Source: an uncultured Alcaligenaceae bacterium | GTDB lineage: Bacteria > Pseudomonadota > Gammaproteobacteria > Burkholderiales > Burkholderiaceae_B | Length of the DNA stretch: 64,000 nucleotides | NCBI GenBank assembly: GCA_937908115.1 | Contig: CALEQZ010000074.1 | Coordinates: forward strand, 1-64,000 | Reading direction: 5' to 3' | Made by a program: the position numbers and the translations under genes | In this document: piece after piece, positions 8,433 to 16,585 of the stretch | Position numbering within the stretch: the stretch's first letter is position 1 | Layout of the letters: every line of letters starts with the position of its first letter | The notes under the pieces: generated by a model | Database searches by the model: none | What the model saw: only the letters and a program-made list of their open reading frames with translations | Told to the model about the DNA's origin: nothing

Positions 8433-9335
8433 CTACCCCCGGGGGTGATGGCGCGCGTGCAGCGCCTTCAGGCGCTCGCGCGCCACGTGAGTGTAGATCT
8501 GCGTGGTCGATATATCGGCATGGCCCAGCAGCATCTGCACCACGCGCAGATCCGCGCCGTGGTTCAGCAGGTGCGTGGCAAAGGCATGGCGCAGCACGTG
8601 GGGCGACAGCGGCGCATGCACGCCAGCCTGCACGGCATACTTCTTGATCAGCTGCCAGAACGCCTGGCGCGTCATGGCCTGGGCCCGGCCGGTGACGAAC
8701 AGCGCGTCGCTGACGCGACCAGCCAGCAGCAGCGGCCGGGATTGCGAGCAATAACGCGCGATCCAGTGTGCGGCTTCGGCGCCCAGCGGCACCAACCGGT
8801 CCTTGCCGCCCTTGCCGCGGGTTACCCGCACCACGCCCTCATCCAGGTTGACCTCCAGCATGCCGAGGTTGACGAGCTCGGACACGCGCAGGCCAGTCGC
8901 GTAAAGGGTTTCGAGCATGGCCCGGTCACGCAGCCCGAGCTCGGAGTCGACGTCGGGCGCTGCGAGTAGCGCCTCGACCTGCGCCTCGGTCAGCGTCTTG
9001 GGCAGGCGCGGCGCCTGCCTGGCGCTGCGCAGCGCCAGGCAGGGGTCGCTTGCGACCCGGTGCTCGCGTAGCGCCCAGGCGTAATAGCGGCGCAAGGTAG
9101 CCAGGCGCCGGTTGGCCGTGGACGGACGCGTCTGCGCATGCCGCTCGGCAAACCAGGCCTCGATGTCGGCGCGGCCGGCCTGGTCCAGCGCCAGGCCGCG
9201 CGTGTCACGCAGCCACGCCTGGAAGCCGGCCAGGTCGCGCCGGTAGGCGGCCAGGGTGTTGGCAGACAAGCCGTCCTCGAGCCAGACGGCATCCAGGAAG
9301 GTGTCGATGTCCGGTTGGTCGGTGGCGGCCGGCAT
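8433..9335 (-). CDS. xerD: Site-specific tyrosine recombinase XerD
   Basis: A 300-residue tyrosine recombinase that acts with XerC at dif to resolve chromosome dimers. It has a SAM-like N-terminal core-binding domain (about residues 8-92) and a catalytic domain with all active-site residues in place: R150, K175, H246, R249, H272 and nucleophile Y281. The HVLRHAFATHLL and LGHADISTTQIYTHV motifs are intact. Spacing matches the E. coli residues with a +2 offset. Length, full conservation and lack of phage neighbours mark it as housekeeping XerD, not an island integrase, despite the nearby tRNA gene. Confidence 0.95.
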   Translation of the reverse strand: MPAATDQPDIDTFLDAVWLEDGLSANTLAAYRRDLAGFQAWLRDTRGLALDQAGRADIEAWFAERHAQTRPSTANRRLATLRRYYAWALREHRVASDPCLALRSARQAPRLPKTLTEAQVEALLAAPDVDSELGLRDRAMLETLYATGLRVSELVNLGMLEVNLDEGVVRVTRGKGGKDRLVPLGAEAAHWIARYCSQSRPLLLAGRVSDALFVTGRAQAMTRQAFWQLIKKYAVQAGVHAPLSPHVLRHAFATHLLNHGADLRVVQMLLGHADISTTQIYTHVARERLKALHARHHPRG

Positions 9336-9389
9336 GCAGCGATACGCGAGGGACAGTCAGAGGGCGCAATGTGCGCCGTGCAAAACGAC

Positions 9390-9412
9390 GGCGGCGGGCA
9401 TTGCCCGCCGCC
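9390..9412 (-). terminator. Likely intrinsic terminator of the Bug gene
   Basis: A perfect 10-bp stem (9390-9399 and 9403-9412) with a 3-nt loop. On the minus strand the stem is followed by GTCGTTTTGC, a short T-run. It lies between the end of the Bug receptor gene and the start of xerD, so it probably separates the two. Confidence 0.6.
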
Positions 9413-9467
9413 TGGGGCCCGACGCGGGCCCGCTCATGCCGAGTACGGCGCGCCTGGATGGCGCGCT

Positions 9468-10445
9468 TTACTGCAGCGTGATGTTTTGCTTTTGCACGAC
9501 GTCGCGCGCCCAATCGTACTGCGCGCGGATCTCCTTGGCGAACTCCTCAGGCGTGTTGCCCGACGGCGAAGAACCTTGCTCTTCCAGCGCCTTGATCACC
9601 TTGGGATCCTTGAGCGCCACCACGGCGGCATCGCGCAGCTTGTTGACGATGTCCATCGGCGTGCCGGCCGGCGCCAGCAGGCCGTACCAAACCGGCTGGT
9701 TCAGCTCGGGATAGCCGACCTCGGCCAGCGTGGGCACATCCTTGAGCGAGCCGATGCGCTCCGGCCAGGCCACCGCCAGGGCGCGCAGCTTGCCGGCCTG
9801 GATTTGCGGCATGGACGAAGGCAGGTTGTCGAACAGCAGTTCGATCTGGCCGCCGACCGCATCGGCCAGCGCCGGACCCGAACCCTTGTACGGGACGTGC
9901 ACGATATCGGTCTTGGTCGACATCTTGAAGGCTTCGCCGAACAGGTGCAGCACGCCGCACGTGCCGGAGCTGCCGTAGGAGTACTTGCCCGGGTTCTTCT
10001 TCAGCTCTTCAAGCAGCCCGGCGAAATCCTTGGCCGGAAACTTGGGGTTGGCCGAAATCACGTTGGCCGTGTTGGCGAAGTTGGTGACCGGCTGGAAGTC
10101 CTTGATGGGGTCGTACGGCAGGTCATTGGGACGGCAGGCCGGGTTGACGGCCATGGTCGAGACGGTCGCGATCGACAGCGTATAGCCGTCGGGCTGGGCG
10201 CGCGCCGCTTCGGCCGCGCCGATGGCCCCGCCCGCGCCGCCTTTGTTTTCCACCACCATGGGTTGGCCGAGCTCCTCGCTCATGCGCTGGGTGACCAGCC
10301 GGGCGATGATGTCGGTCGAGCCGCCCGGGGCGAAAGGCACGATGACGCGGATCGGTTTGGTCGGATAGCCGTCGGCTGCCAGCGCGGGGCCGGCCAGCGC
10401 GGCCGCGACGGCCAGGATGGCGGCAAGGACGGGTTTCTTCTTCAT
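9468..10445 (-). CDS. Bug/TctC-family periplasmic solute-binding receptor
   Basis: A 325-residue periplasmic receptor of the tripartite tricarboxylate transporter family (Bug). It has a Sec signal peptide (MKKKPVLAAILAVAAALAGPALA, cleaved near residue 23), then the typical YPTKPIRVIVPFAPGGSTDIIARL start and the VVENKGGAGGAIG ligand-loop motif. The frame is open further upstream, but the ATG at 10445 gives a clean signal peptide and is preceded by GAGGAAACACAC. No TctA/TctB membrane genes are nearby, as usual for the expanded Bug family of Bordetella. Ligand unknown, probably a carboxylate. Confidence 0.93.
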   Translation of the reverse strand: MKKKPVLAAILAVAAALAGPALAADGYPTKPIRVIVPFAPGGSTDIIARLVTQRMSEELGQPMVVENKGGAGGAIGAAEAARAQPDGYTLSIATVSTMAVNPACRPNDLPYDPIKDFQPVTNFANTANVISANPKFPAKDFAGLLEELKKNPGKYSYGSSGTCGVLHLFGEAFKMSTKTDIVHVPYKGSGPALADAVGGQIELLFDNLPSSMPQIQAGKLRALAVAWPERIGSLKDVPTLAEVGYPELNQPVWYGLLAPAGTPMDIVNKLRDAAVVALKDPKVIKALEEQGSSPSGNTPEEFAKEIRAQYDWARDVVQKQNITLQ

Positions 10446-10666
10446 GTGTGTTTCCTCCTCGTGATGCACATGCGCTTGTCTTGCAAGCATTGTCGATTGG
10501 AAGTCCGGCACCGTTTGCGGTACCGTCGCGAGGCGGTCCGGCTCGTGGCCGAAGCTGCCGGCGGAAGCCACCGAGAATATCAGCATTCCGCCTCGGCTGC
10601 AGCGCGCCGGCGTGCCCGGCCGCGGTTGACGGCTGCCCTGGGGCGCCCCTGTTCGGAAAGGAATCC

Positions 10667-11560
10667 ATGTCGGTTGCTGTGCTCGTCCTGCCGGATTTTC
10701 TGCTGGTCGCACTCGGCTGGCTGCTTCGGCATCGGTTCGGTTTTTCGCGCGAGTTCTTTGCCGGCCTGGAGCGCCTGGTCTATTACCTGTTACTGCCGGC
10801 ACTGCTGTTCAGGTCGGTGTTGCGCGTGCCGCTGACCGCTGGCGCGGCCGCCGACCTCATCGTCGCGACCGCGCTGGTCGTAGGCGCGGGCATTGCGTTG
10901 GCATGGCCCGCCCGCCATGCGCTGCGCGTGCCGGCGATCGTGCATGCGTCGGCGGCACAGTGCGCCTATCGCTTCAACACCTACATCGGGCTGGCGCTCG
11001 CGGCCAGCCTGGGGGGCGAGCAGGGACAAAGCATCATGGCGCTGGTGATGGGCTTTGCGGTCGCACTGGGCAACTTCGCGGCGGTCTGGTCGCTGGCGCG
11101 CCACAACGGGTCGGGGCTGCTCGGCGAGCTCGCCCGCAACCCGCTGCTGGGCGCCGCCGTCGCCGGCCTGGCGTGCAACCTGGGCGGAATCACGCTGCCG
11201 GTGCCCGTGGACACGATGCTGGCGCGACTGGGCGCGGCCGCCGTGGCGCTGGGCATACTCTGCGTGGGCGCCGGGCTATCGTGGCAGGCAGGCAAAGGCG
11301 CCGCCCCACTCATGGGCTGGATGCTTGCCATCAAGCTGGGCATCCTGCCGGCGATCGCGCTGGCCTTGGGGCCGCTGCTCGGCTTGCCGCCGCTTCAGCA
11401 GCAAATGCTGGTCCTCTTCGCATCCTTGCCCACCGCCTCGGCTTCGTATGTGCTGGCCGTGCGCATGGGGGGCGACGGGCCCATCGCCGCCGCGCTCATC
11501 ACGCTGGGCACGATACTGTCGGCTGCGACCATACCCATGTGGCTGGCGATCGCGGGCTAG
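10667..11560 (+). CDS. AEC-family permease
   Basis: A 297-residue integral membrane protein of the auxin efflux carrier (AEC) family, with about ten helices in two five-helix halves. Support includes the N-terminal LPDFLLVALGWLLRHRF segment, AAQCAYRFNTYIGLALA in the middle, and the C-terminal FASLPTASASYVLAVRMGGD motif typical of the family. The ATG at 10667 follows AAAGGA at a good distance. Members export or take up organic acids such as malonate or malate; the substrate here is unknown. It is divergent from the Bug gene across 221 bp and convergent with the sigma-factor gene, 13 bp away. Confidence 0.9.
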   Translation: MSVAVLVLPDFLLVALGWLLRHRFGFSREFFAGLERLVYYLLLPALLFRSVLRVPLTAGAAADLIVATALVVGAGIALAWPARHALRVPAIVHASAAQCAYRFNTYIGLALAASLGGEQGQSIMALVMGFAVALGNFAAVWSLARHNGSGLLGELARNPLLGAAVAGLACNLGGITLPVPVDTMLARLGAAAVALGILCVGAGLSWQAGKGAAPLMGWMLAIKLGILPAIALALGPLLGLPPLQQQMLVLFASLPTASASYVLAVRMGGDGPIAAALITLGTILSAATIPMWLAIAG

Positions 11561-11573
11561 CCCGGCGCGCGGC

Positions 11574-12506
11574 TCAATGCGCGACATCGGGCTGGCCGGC
11601 CAGGGCCGCCAGGTGAGCCAGCTTTTCGGGATTGCGCACAAGGTAGATGGCGGCGATGCGCCCGCCGTCTATGGCCAGCGTGGTCGTGCGCGGCAGGCCA
11701 TCGGGTTCGATGGCGACGATGGCCGGCATCCCGTTCAAGCGCGTAATGTGCTCGGCGATGTATCCCGGCGCGTCGGGCTTGCGCGCCAGCCCGCGATAAA
11801 AGCGCGCGATGCGGTCGCTGCCCAAGACCGGGCGCAGTGCAGCTGCCTTGCGGCCCCCGCCGTCGCTATAGAGCACCGCATCTTCGGCGAGCAGGGTGCG
11901 CAGCGCATCGACGTCGCCCTCGCGCGAGGCGCGCATGAAGGCCTCGGCCAGGCGCGCGCCTTCCTCCTCGCTCGCGTTGTACCTCGGCCTGGCCTCGCGC
12001 ACGCGGGCACGCGCCCGCGCGGCAAGCTGCCGGCAGGTGGCCTCCTCACGCCCAAGCGTGCGCGCGATCTCCGCATAAGGCACGTCGAAGACATCGTGCA
12101 GCAGGAACGCCGCCCGCTCCGGCGCCGATAGCCGCTCCAGCGCGAGCATCAGCGCCACGGACAGGTCGGCGGCGAACTCGCCGGGCGCCGGCCCGGCGTA
12201 CCAATGCGCCTGCGGCAGCGGCTCGGGCAGCCATGGTCCGACGTATTGCTCGCGCCGTGCCTGCGCGGACTTGAGCTTGTCCAGGCACAGGCGCGCCGCT
12301 ACGCGTGACAGGTAGGCGCGCGGGGAGTCGACGGCGCTGCGGTCGACCTCGCGCCAGCGCAGCCACGTATCCTGGACCACGTCCTCGGCGTCGGCCCAGG
12401 AACCCAGCATGCGGTAGGCCAGTCCGCGCAAATGACGGCGGTGGGCCTCGAAGCCATCGTCGTCGACGGCCTGCACGGCAGGAAGCGAAAGCGGCTGCGA
12501 TGCCAT
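11574..12506 (-). CDS. ECF41-type sigma factor with SnoaL-like C-terminal domain (SigJ-like)
   Basis: A 310-residue extracytoplasmic-function sigma factor. Region 2 is LRGLAYRMLGSWADAEDVVQDTWLRW (residues about 28-52, quoted in part) and region 4 is in the PYAEIARTLGREEATCRQ helix-turn-helix. The WLPEPLP linker and the C-terminal SnoaL-like domain with DGGGR and NPEKL motifs are the marks of group ECF41, whose fused C-terminal domain controls activity in place of a separate anti-sigma factor. It lies 11 nt after a carboxymuconolactone-decarboxylase-like gene, the usual ECF41 partner, and no anti-sigma gene is present. It probably autoregulates through the motif at 13010-13036. Confidence 0.92.
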   Translation of the reverse strand: MASQPLSLPAVQAVDDDGFEAHRRHLRGLAYRMLGSWADAEDVVQDTWLRWREVDRSAVDSPRAYLSRVAARLCLDKLKSAQARREQYVGPWLPEPLPQAHWYAGPAPGEFAADLSVALMLALERLSAPERAAFLLHDVFDVPYAEIARTLGREEATCRQLAARARARVREARPRYNASEEEGARLAEAFMRASREGDVDALRTLLAEDAVLYSDGGGRKAAALRPVLGSDRIARFYRGLARKPDAPGYIAEHITRLNGMPAIVAIEPDGLPRTTTLAIDGGRIAAIYLVRNPEKLAHLAALAGQPDVAH

Positions 12507-12517
12507 GGCGCGTTGGC

Positions 12518-12961
12518 TTAGTCGACCGGGTGCGGGCGGCGAAAGCCGACACCGAAGCGGTTCCAGGCATTGATGACGTTGATCGCCAAGGTCAGGTCTA
12601 CCTGCTCGGCCGGCGTGAAATGCTCGGCCAGTGCAGCGTAGTCCTCGTCCGGTGCCTGGGAGCTGGGCAGCAGCGTCAACGCCTCGGTCCAGGCCAGCGC
12701 CGCGCGCTCACGCGGCGTATATAGCGAAGACTCGCGCCACGCATCGAGCATGTACAGGCGCAATTCGCTTTCGCCCAGCTTGCGCGCGTCCGTGGTGTGC
12801 ATGTGTAGGCAGAAGGCGCAGTGGTTGAGCTGCGACGCCCGGATCTTGACCAACTCGAGCAGGCTCTGTTCGAGCCCACATTGGTTGACGTATTCCTGCA
12901 AGGCCAACATGGCGCGCATCGCCTTGGGCGAGGCGGTGTAAGCATCGAGTCTGGGTGTCAT
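12518..12961 (-). CDS. Carboxymuconolactone decarboxylase/AhpD-family protein
   Basis: A 147-residue AhpD-like protein. LNHCAFCLHMHTTDARKLG holds the CxxC pair and following histidine used for peroxidase or disulfide chemistry in this family. It is the first gene of a two-gene operon with the ECF41 sigma factor and the likely main output of that regulator. I chose the ATG at 12961 because GAGG lies 7 nt upstream of it; an ATG two codons earlier (12967) sits too close to that site. Substrate and true activity are unknown. Confidence 0.9.
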   Translation of the reverse strand: MTPRLDAYTASPKAMRAMLALQEYVNQCGLEQSLLELVKIRASQLNHCAFCLHMHTTDARKLGESELRLYMLDAWRESSLYTPRERAALAWTEALTLLPSSQAPDEDYAALAEHFTPAEQVDLTLAINVINAWNRFGVGFRRPHPVD

Positions 12962-13009
12962 TGGCATACCTCGAAAAAAACCTGCGGCAGGCAAGGCCGC
13001 ACCGTTCAA

Positions 13010-13036
13010 GACGAGGTAGGCCGCGGCGGCGTGACG
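13010..13036 (-). promoter_or_regulatory. Predicted ECF41-dependent promoter
   Basis: On the minus strand it reads CGTCACG, 16 nt, CGTC. The motif described for ECF41 promoters is TGTCACA-N16-CGTC, so the -35 core (GTCAC), the spacer length and the -10 element all match. It ends about 49 nt upstream of the AhpD-like start at 12961, giving a normal leader. This suggests autoregulation of the decarboxylase-sigma operon. Confidence 0.65.
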
Positions 13037-13121
13037 GCCTATTACCCGAAAGATTGAAACAATTTGTGTCCGACAATGGTTGCCCAGGCACCAAGGCGAT
13101 GGCCATCCCACTTCGCACGGG

Positions 13122-14513
13122 CTACTTGCCTAGATTGGTCATGTGGGCCGGCACGACCCACTGGTCAAACTGCTCGGCGGTGACGTAACCCAGCGCCAGC
13201 GCGGCTTCGCGTAGCGAGAGGTTTTCCTTGTGAGCCTTCTTGGCGATCTGCGCGGCCTTGTCGTAGCCGATATGCGGATTGAGCGCAGTGACCAGCATGA
13301 GCGATCGCTCGACTAGCTCACCTATCCTGTCCTCGTTGGCCTCGATGCCCGCGGCGCAGTTGCGGTCGAAGCTGGCCATGCCGTCGGCCAGCAGCCGCAC
13401 CGACTGCAGGAAGTTGTGGATGATCATGGGCTTGAACACATTGAGCTCGAAGTTGCCGCTGGCGCCACCCACGTTGATGGCCACGTCGTTGCCCATGACC
13501 TGCGCAGCGATCATGGTCAGCGCTTCGCACTGGGTGGGATTGACCTTGCCAGGCATGATGGAGCTGCCCGGCTCGTTTTCCGGTATGCGGATCTCGCCCA
13601 GCCCGGAGCGCGGCCCGCTGGCCAGCCAGCGTACGTCGTTGGCGATCTTCATCAGCGCGGCGGCAAGCGCCTTGAGCGCACCGTGTGCGAAAAGCAGCGC
13701 CTCATGGCCGGCCAGCGCCTGGAACTTATTGGGTGCGCTGACAAAGGCGCAGCCCGTTTCGGCGGCCAGTTCCTCGGCCACGCGCCGGCCAAATTCCGGA
13801 TGGGCATTCAGCCCCGTGCCCACCGCCGTGCCGCCGATGGCCAACTGGCGCAGTCCCGGCAGCGCGGCGCGCAACTGCTCGGCAGCCAGGTCCAGCTGGG
13901 CCACGTAGCCGGAGATCTCCTGGCCGAGGGTCAGCGGCGTGGCGTCCTGCAAATGCGTACGGCCGATCTTGACGATATCCATGAAGGCCTGGCTTTTGGC
14001 GTGCAGCGTCTCCCGTAGCTGCTGCAGCGCCGGAAGCAGGCGGCCTTCGACCTGCAAGGCGGCTGCCACGTGCATGGCCGTGGGGAACACGTCGTTGGAC
14101 GATTGCCCGCGGTTAACGTGGTCGTTGGGGTGCACCTTGCGCCCCGGGCCGCGCTCACCCCCGAGCAGTTCCGAGGCGCGGTTGGCCAGCACCTCGTTCA
14201 TGTTCATGTTGCTCTGGGTGCCGGAGCCGGTCTGCCAGACCGACAGCGGAAACTCGTGCGGCCACTTGCCGCCGATGACCTCGTCGGCCGCCTGCACGAT
14301 GGCGCGCGCGATCTCGCCGTCGAGTTCGCCGAGCGCCGCGTTCACGCGCGCCGCGGCGCGCTTGACGCGCGCCAACGCGTCGATGAGCGCGGCCGGCAGG
14401 GTTTCGGTGGAAATGGCGAAGAACTGCAGCGAGCGCTGCGTCTGCGCGCCCCAAAGCCGGTAGGCGGGGACGTCTATGGGGCCGAAGCTGTCTTGTTCGC
14501 GGCGGGTAGTCAT
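13122..14513 (-). CDS. fumC: Class II fumarate hydratase FumC
   Basis: A 463-residue iron-independent fumarase that interconverts fumarate and malate in the TCA cycle. The start TTRREQDSFGPIDVPA, the SGSGTQSNMNMNEV-type segment (here TGSGTQSNMNMNEVLANRA) and the family signature GSSIMPGKVNPTQCE with the catalytic serine are all present. I chose the ATG at 14513; the frame runs open upstream but without family similarity. The ribosome site is poor. A class I fumarase is encoded at 31306-32829, so the cell has an oxygen-resistant and an oxygen-sensitive enzyme. Confidence 0.95.
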   Translation of the reverse strand: MTTRREQDSFGPIDVPAYRLWGAQTQRSLQFFAISTETLPAALIDALARVKRAAARVNAALGELDGEIARAIVQAADEVIGGKWPHEFPLSVWQTGSGTQSNMNMNEVLANRASELLGGERGPGRKVHPNDHVNRGQSSNDVFPTAMHVAAALQVEGRLLPALQQLRETLHAKSQAFMDIVKIGRTHLQDATPLTLGQEISGYVAQLDLAAEQLRAALPGLRQLAIGGTAVGTGLNAHPEFGRRVAEELAAETGCAFVSAPNKFQALAGHEALLFAHGALKALAAALMKIANDVRWLASGPRSGLGEIRIPENEPGSSIMPGKVNPTQCEALTMIAAQVMGNDVAINVGGASGNFELNVFKPMIIHNFLQSVRLLADGMASFDRNCAAGIEANEDRIGELVERSLMLVTALNPHIGYDKAAQIAKKAHKENLSLREAALALGYVTAEQFDQWVVPAHMTNLGK

Positions 14514-14618
14514 GGCAGGTGGCGTCCGTGGTTGGTGCCGCCCCCGGACCGGCGGGGGCAAGCAAATGGGTGGGCCGGGCATCGATGGCGATCGCAGGTG
14601 GGCGGCCGGTCGCCTACC

Positions 14619-14624
14619 TATAAT
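14619..14624 (+). promoter_or_regulatory. Likely -10 box for tsaE
   Basis: A perfect TATAAT at 14619-14624, 32 nt before the tsaE ATG, in otherwise GC-rich DNA between the divergent fumC and tsaE genes. No convincing -35 hexamer lies 17 nt upstream. Confidence 0.5.
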
Positions 14625-14656
14625 CATCGGCCCCATTCTTTCACCGGAGCGCCGCC

Positions 14657-15217
14657 ATGTCAGCATCGCCGAGCCTGCGCCTGCACCTGCCCGACGAAAC
14701 GGCCACCGAAGCGCTGGCCGCGCGCCTGGCGCCGCTGCTGACCGACCGGCCCGCGCCGGCCGCCCCCGACGCGCCACCGGGAGCCGCCGCAGGCGGGCGC
14801 ATCCACCTGCGCGGCGACCTAGGCGCAGGGAAAACCGCCTTCGTGCGCGCGCTGTTGCGCGCATGCGGCATCAAGGGACGAATCAAGAGCCCTAGCTACG
14901 CCCTCCTTGAATCTTATAAAATTTCTAACTTATACTTCTATCACTTTGATTTCTATAGATTTAGCGATCCGCGGGAATGGCTGGACGCAGGGTTCCGCGA
15001 TCTGTTGCGTGACGACGCCGTCGTTTTGATCGAATGGCCGGAGCGGGCGCAAGGCCTGCTGCCCGCCCCGGACATGGAAATCTTCCTGGCCTACGCCGAC
15101 CGGGGACGCGACGCCGATCTGACGGTCTATACCGCGCGAGGGCAAGCATGGCTGAACGTATTGACCCAAACCGCGTCCCCCCCGGGGACGGGCGCGCCGC
15201 CACGCGGCGGCGCCTGA
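14657..15217 (+). CDS. tsaE: tRNA t6A biosynthesis ATPase TsaE
   Basis: A 186-residue P-loop ATPase working with TsaB/TsaC/TsaD to make N6-threonylcarbamoyladenosine on ANN-decoding tRNAs. Walker A is GDLGAGKT (residues 53-60), followed by IKSPSYALLESY and FYHFDFYRFSDPREW, the family core. An Ala/Pro-rich insert (about residues 31-47) makes it longer than the roughly 150-residue E. coli protein. GGAG lies 9 nt before the ATG. Bases 14911-14960 are only 20% G+C and full of rare codons although the protein there is conserved. The last 70 nt overlap amiC. Confidence 0.93.
   Translation: MSASPSLRLHLPDETATEALAARLAPLLTDRPAPAAPDAPPGAAAGGRIHLRGDLGAGKTAFVRALLRACGIKGRIKSPSYALLESYKISNLYFYHFDFYRFSDPREWLDAGFRDLLRDDAVVLIEWPERAQGLLPAPDMEIFLAYADRGRDADLTVYTARGQAWLNVLTQTASPPGTGAPPRGGA
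14907..14936 (+). promoter_or_regulatory. Candidate internal promoter for amiC inside tsaE
   Basis: TTGAAT (14907-14912), an 18-nt spacer and TATACT (14931-14936) match sigma-70 consensus at 4/6 and 5/6 positions. They sit in the 20% G+C patch of tsaE, about 212 nt before the amiC ATG. The patch encodes conserved protein, so the promoter may be fortuitous. Confidence 0.45.
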
Positions 15218-16521
15218 TCGGTGCGGCAGCCACCCTGCTGGTGCTGCCCGTGGTGCCGCGCATGGCGCGCGCGGCCACCATCCTGGCCGTGCGCACCTGG
15301 CCTGCCGAGGAATACACGCGTGTCACGCTAGAGCTGGACCGCGAACTGAAGGCCGAGCACTTCACGCTGGAGAATCCGCATCGCCTGGTCGTGGATATCC
15401 AAGGCCTGACGATGAACGGCGCCATCAACGACCTGATCGCCAAGGTCAAGCCCGACGATCCCTACATCGCCAGCGTCCGCGGCGCGCAAAACCGTCCGGA
15501 CGTGGTCCGGCTGGTGTTCGACCTGAAGCAGGCCATCGCGCCGCAGGTGTTCACCCTCAAGCCGGTGGGCGATTACCAGTTCCGGCTGGTGCTGGACCTT
15601 TACCCCAAAATCGCCCAGGATCCTCTGCTCGCGCTGCTGCAGCGGCAGCCGGCCATCGAGGATGACGATCCGCTAGCCAAGATCCTGGAGGACATCGCCC
15701 GCAATCCGGTCACGCCGGGACAGGATGAACTGCCGCCGGCCCCCACCGTGCCGGGCCAAATCGCCAAGCCGACGCCGCAACCGTCGCCCGCGCCGCGGCC
15801 GGGTCGGCGCCGCACGCTCATCGTGGCGCTCGACCCCGGCCACGGCGGCGAGGATCCGGGCGCCATCGGGCGCGGCGGCACGCGCGAGAAAGACGTGGTG
15901 CTGCAAATCGCCCGGCGCCTGAAAGCGCGCATCGACAGGCAGCCAGGGATGCGCGCCTACCTGACGCGCGATGGCGATTACTTCGTGCCGCTACACGTGC
16001 GGGTGCAGAAGGCCCGCCGCGTGCGCGCCGATTTGTTCGTGTCCATCCACGCCGATGCCTGGATCAAGCCCAGCGCGCGTGGCAGCTCGGTGTTCGCCCT
16101 GTCCGAACGAGGCGCGACCAGCACGGCAGCCCGCTGGCTGGCAGACAAGGAAAACGCGGCCGACCTGATAGGCGGCATCAACCTGGGCAGCCATGACCGC
16201 CAGGTCGCACGGGTCCTGCTCGACCTGTCGACCACCGCGCAAATCAACGACTCGCTCAAGATCGGCCGGCACGTGCTCGACCAGCTCAAGACCATCGGCC
16301 GCCTGCACAAGCCGCACGTGGAACAGGCGGGATTCGCCGTGCTCAAGGCGCCGGATATCCCGTCCATCCTGGTCGAGACGGCCTTCATCAGCAATCCCGA
16401 AGAGGAGCGCCTGCTGCGCAGCAGCGCGCACCAGGAAAAACTCGCGGCTGCGCTGCTTGCCGGCATCGAAAACTACTTCGCGGCAAACCCGCCGCTGGCG
16501 GCCGTCGACGGGGTGAGCTGA
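15148..16521 (+). CDS. amiC: N-acetylmuramoyl-L-alanine amidase (AmiC-type)
   Basis: A 457-residue zinc amidase that cuts the amide bond between MurNAc and L-Ala in septal peptidoglycan during daughter-cell separation. The N-terminus has a twin-arginine-like export signal (TRRRLIGAAATLLVLP, residues 20-35), then an AMIN domain (about 43-150), a Pro-rich linker and an Amidase_3 domain. Zinc ligands are visible as H232 (DPGHGGEDPG), E247 (TREKDV) and H301 (VSIHADAW); the catalytic Glu is in ETAFISNPEE. The ATG at 15148 follows GAGGG by 5 nt and lies 70 nt inside tsaE, so the genes are coupled. Confidence 0.93.
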   Translation: MAERIDPNRVPPGDGRAATRRRLIGAAATLLVLPVVPRMARAATILAVRTWPAEEYTRVTLELDRELKAEHFTLENPHRLVVDIQGLTMNGAINDLIAKVKPDDPYIASVRGAQNRPDVVRLVFDLKQAIAPQVFTLKPVGDYQFRLVLDLYPKIAQDPLLALLQRQPAIEDDDPLAKILEDIARNPVTPGQDELPPAPTVPGQIAKPTPQPSPAPRPGRRRTLIVALDPGHGGEDPGAIGRGGTREKDVVLQIARRLKARIDRQPGMRAYLTRDGDYFVPLHVRVQKARRVRADLFVSIHADAWIKPSARGSSVFALSERGATSTAARWLADKENAADLIGGINLGSHDRQVARVLLDLSTTAQINDSLKIGRHVLDQLKTIGRLHKPHVEQAGFAVLKAPDIPSILVETAFISNPEEERLLRSSAHQEKLAAALLAGIENYFAANPPLAAVDGVS

Positions 16522-16585
16522 CACCGCCCGCGCCGCCGGCCGGGGCAGCACGGCCAGGCGGCGCAGCGTGGCTGGAAGCGCCCTT

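Noticed and set aside
7755..9335. tRNA-Arg with a nearby tyrosine recombinase as an integrative island
   Set aside because: The recombinase has every XerD housekeeping feature, ybaK separates them, and there is no attachment-site repeat of the tRNA 3' end.
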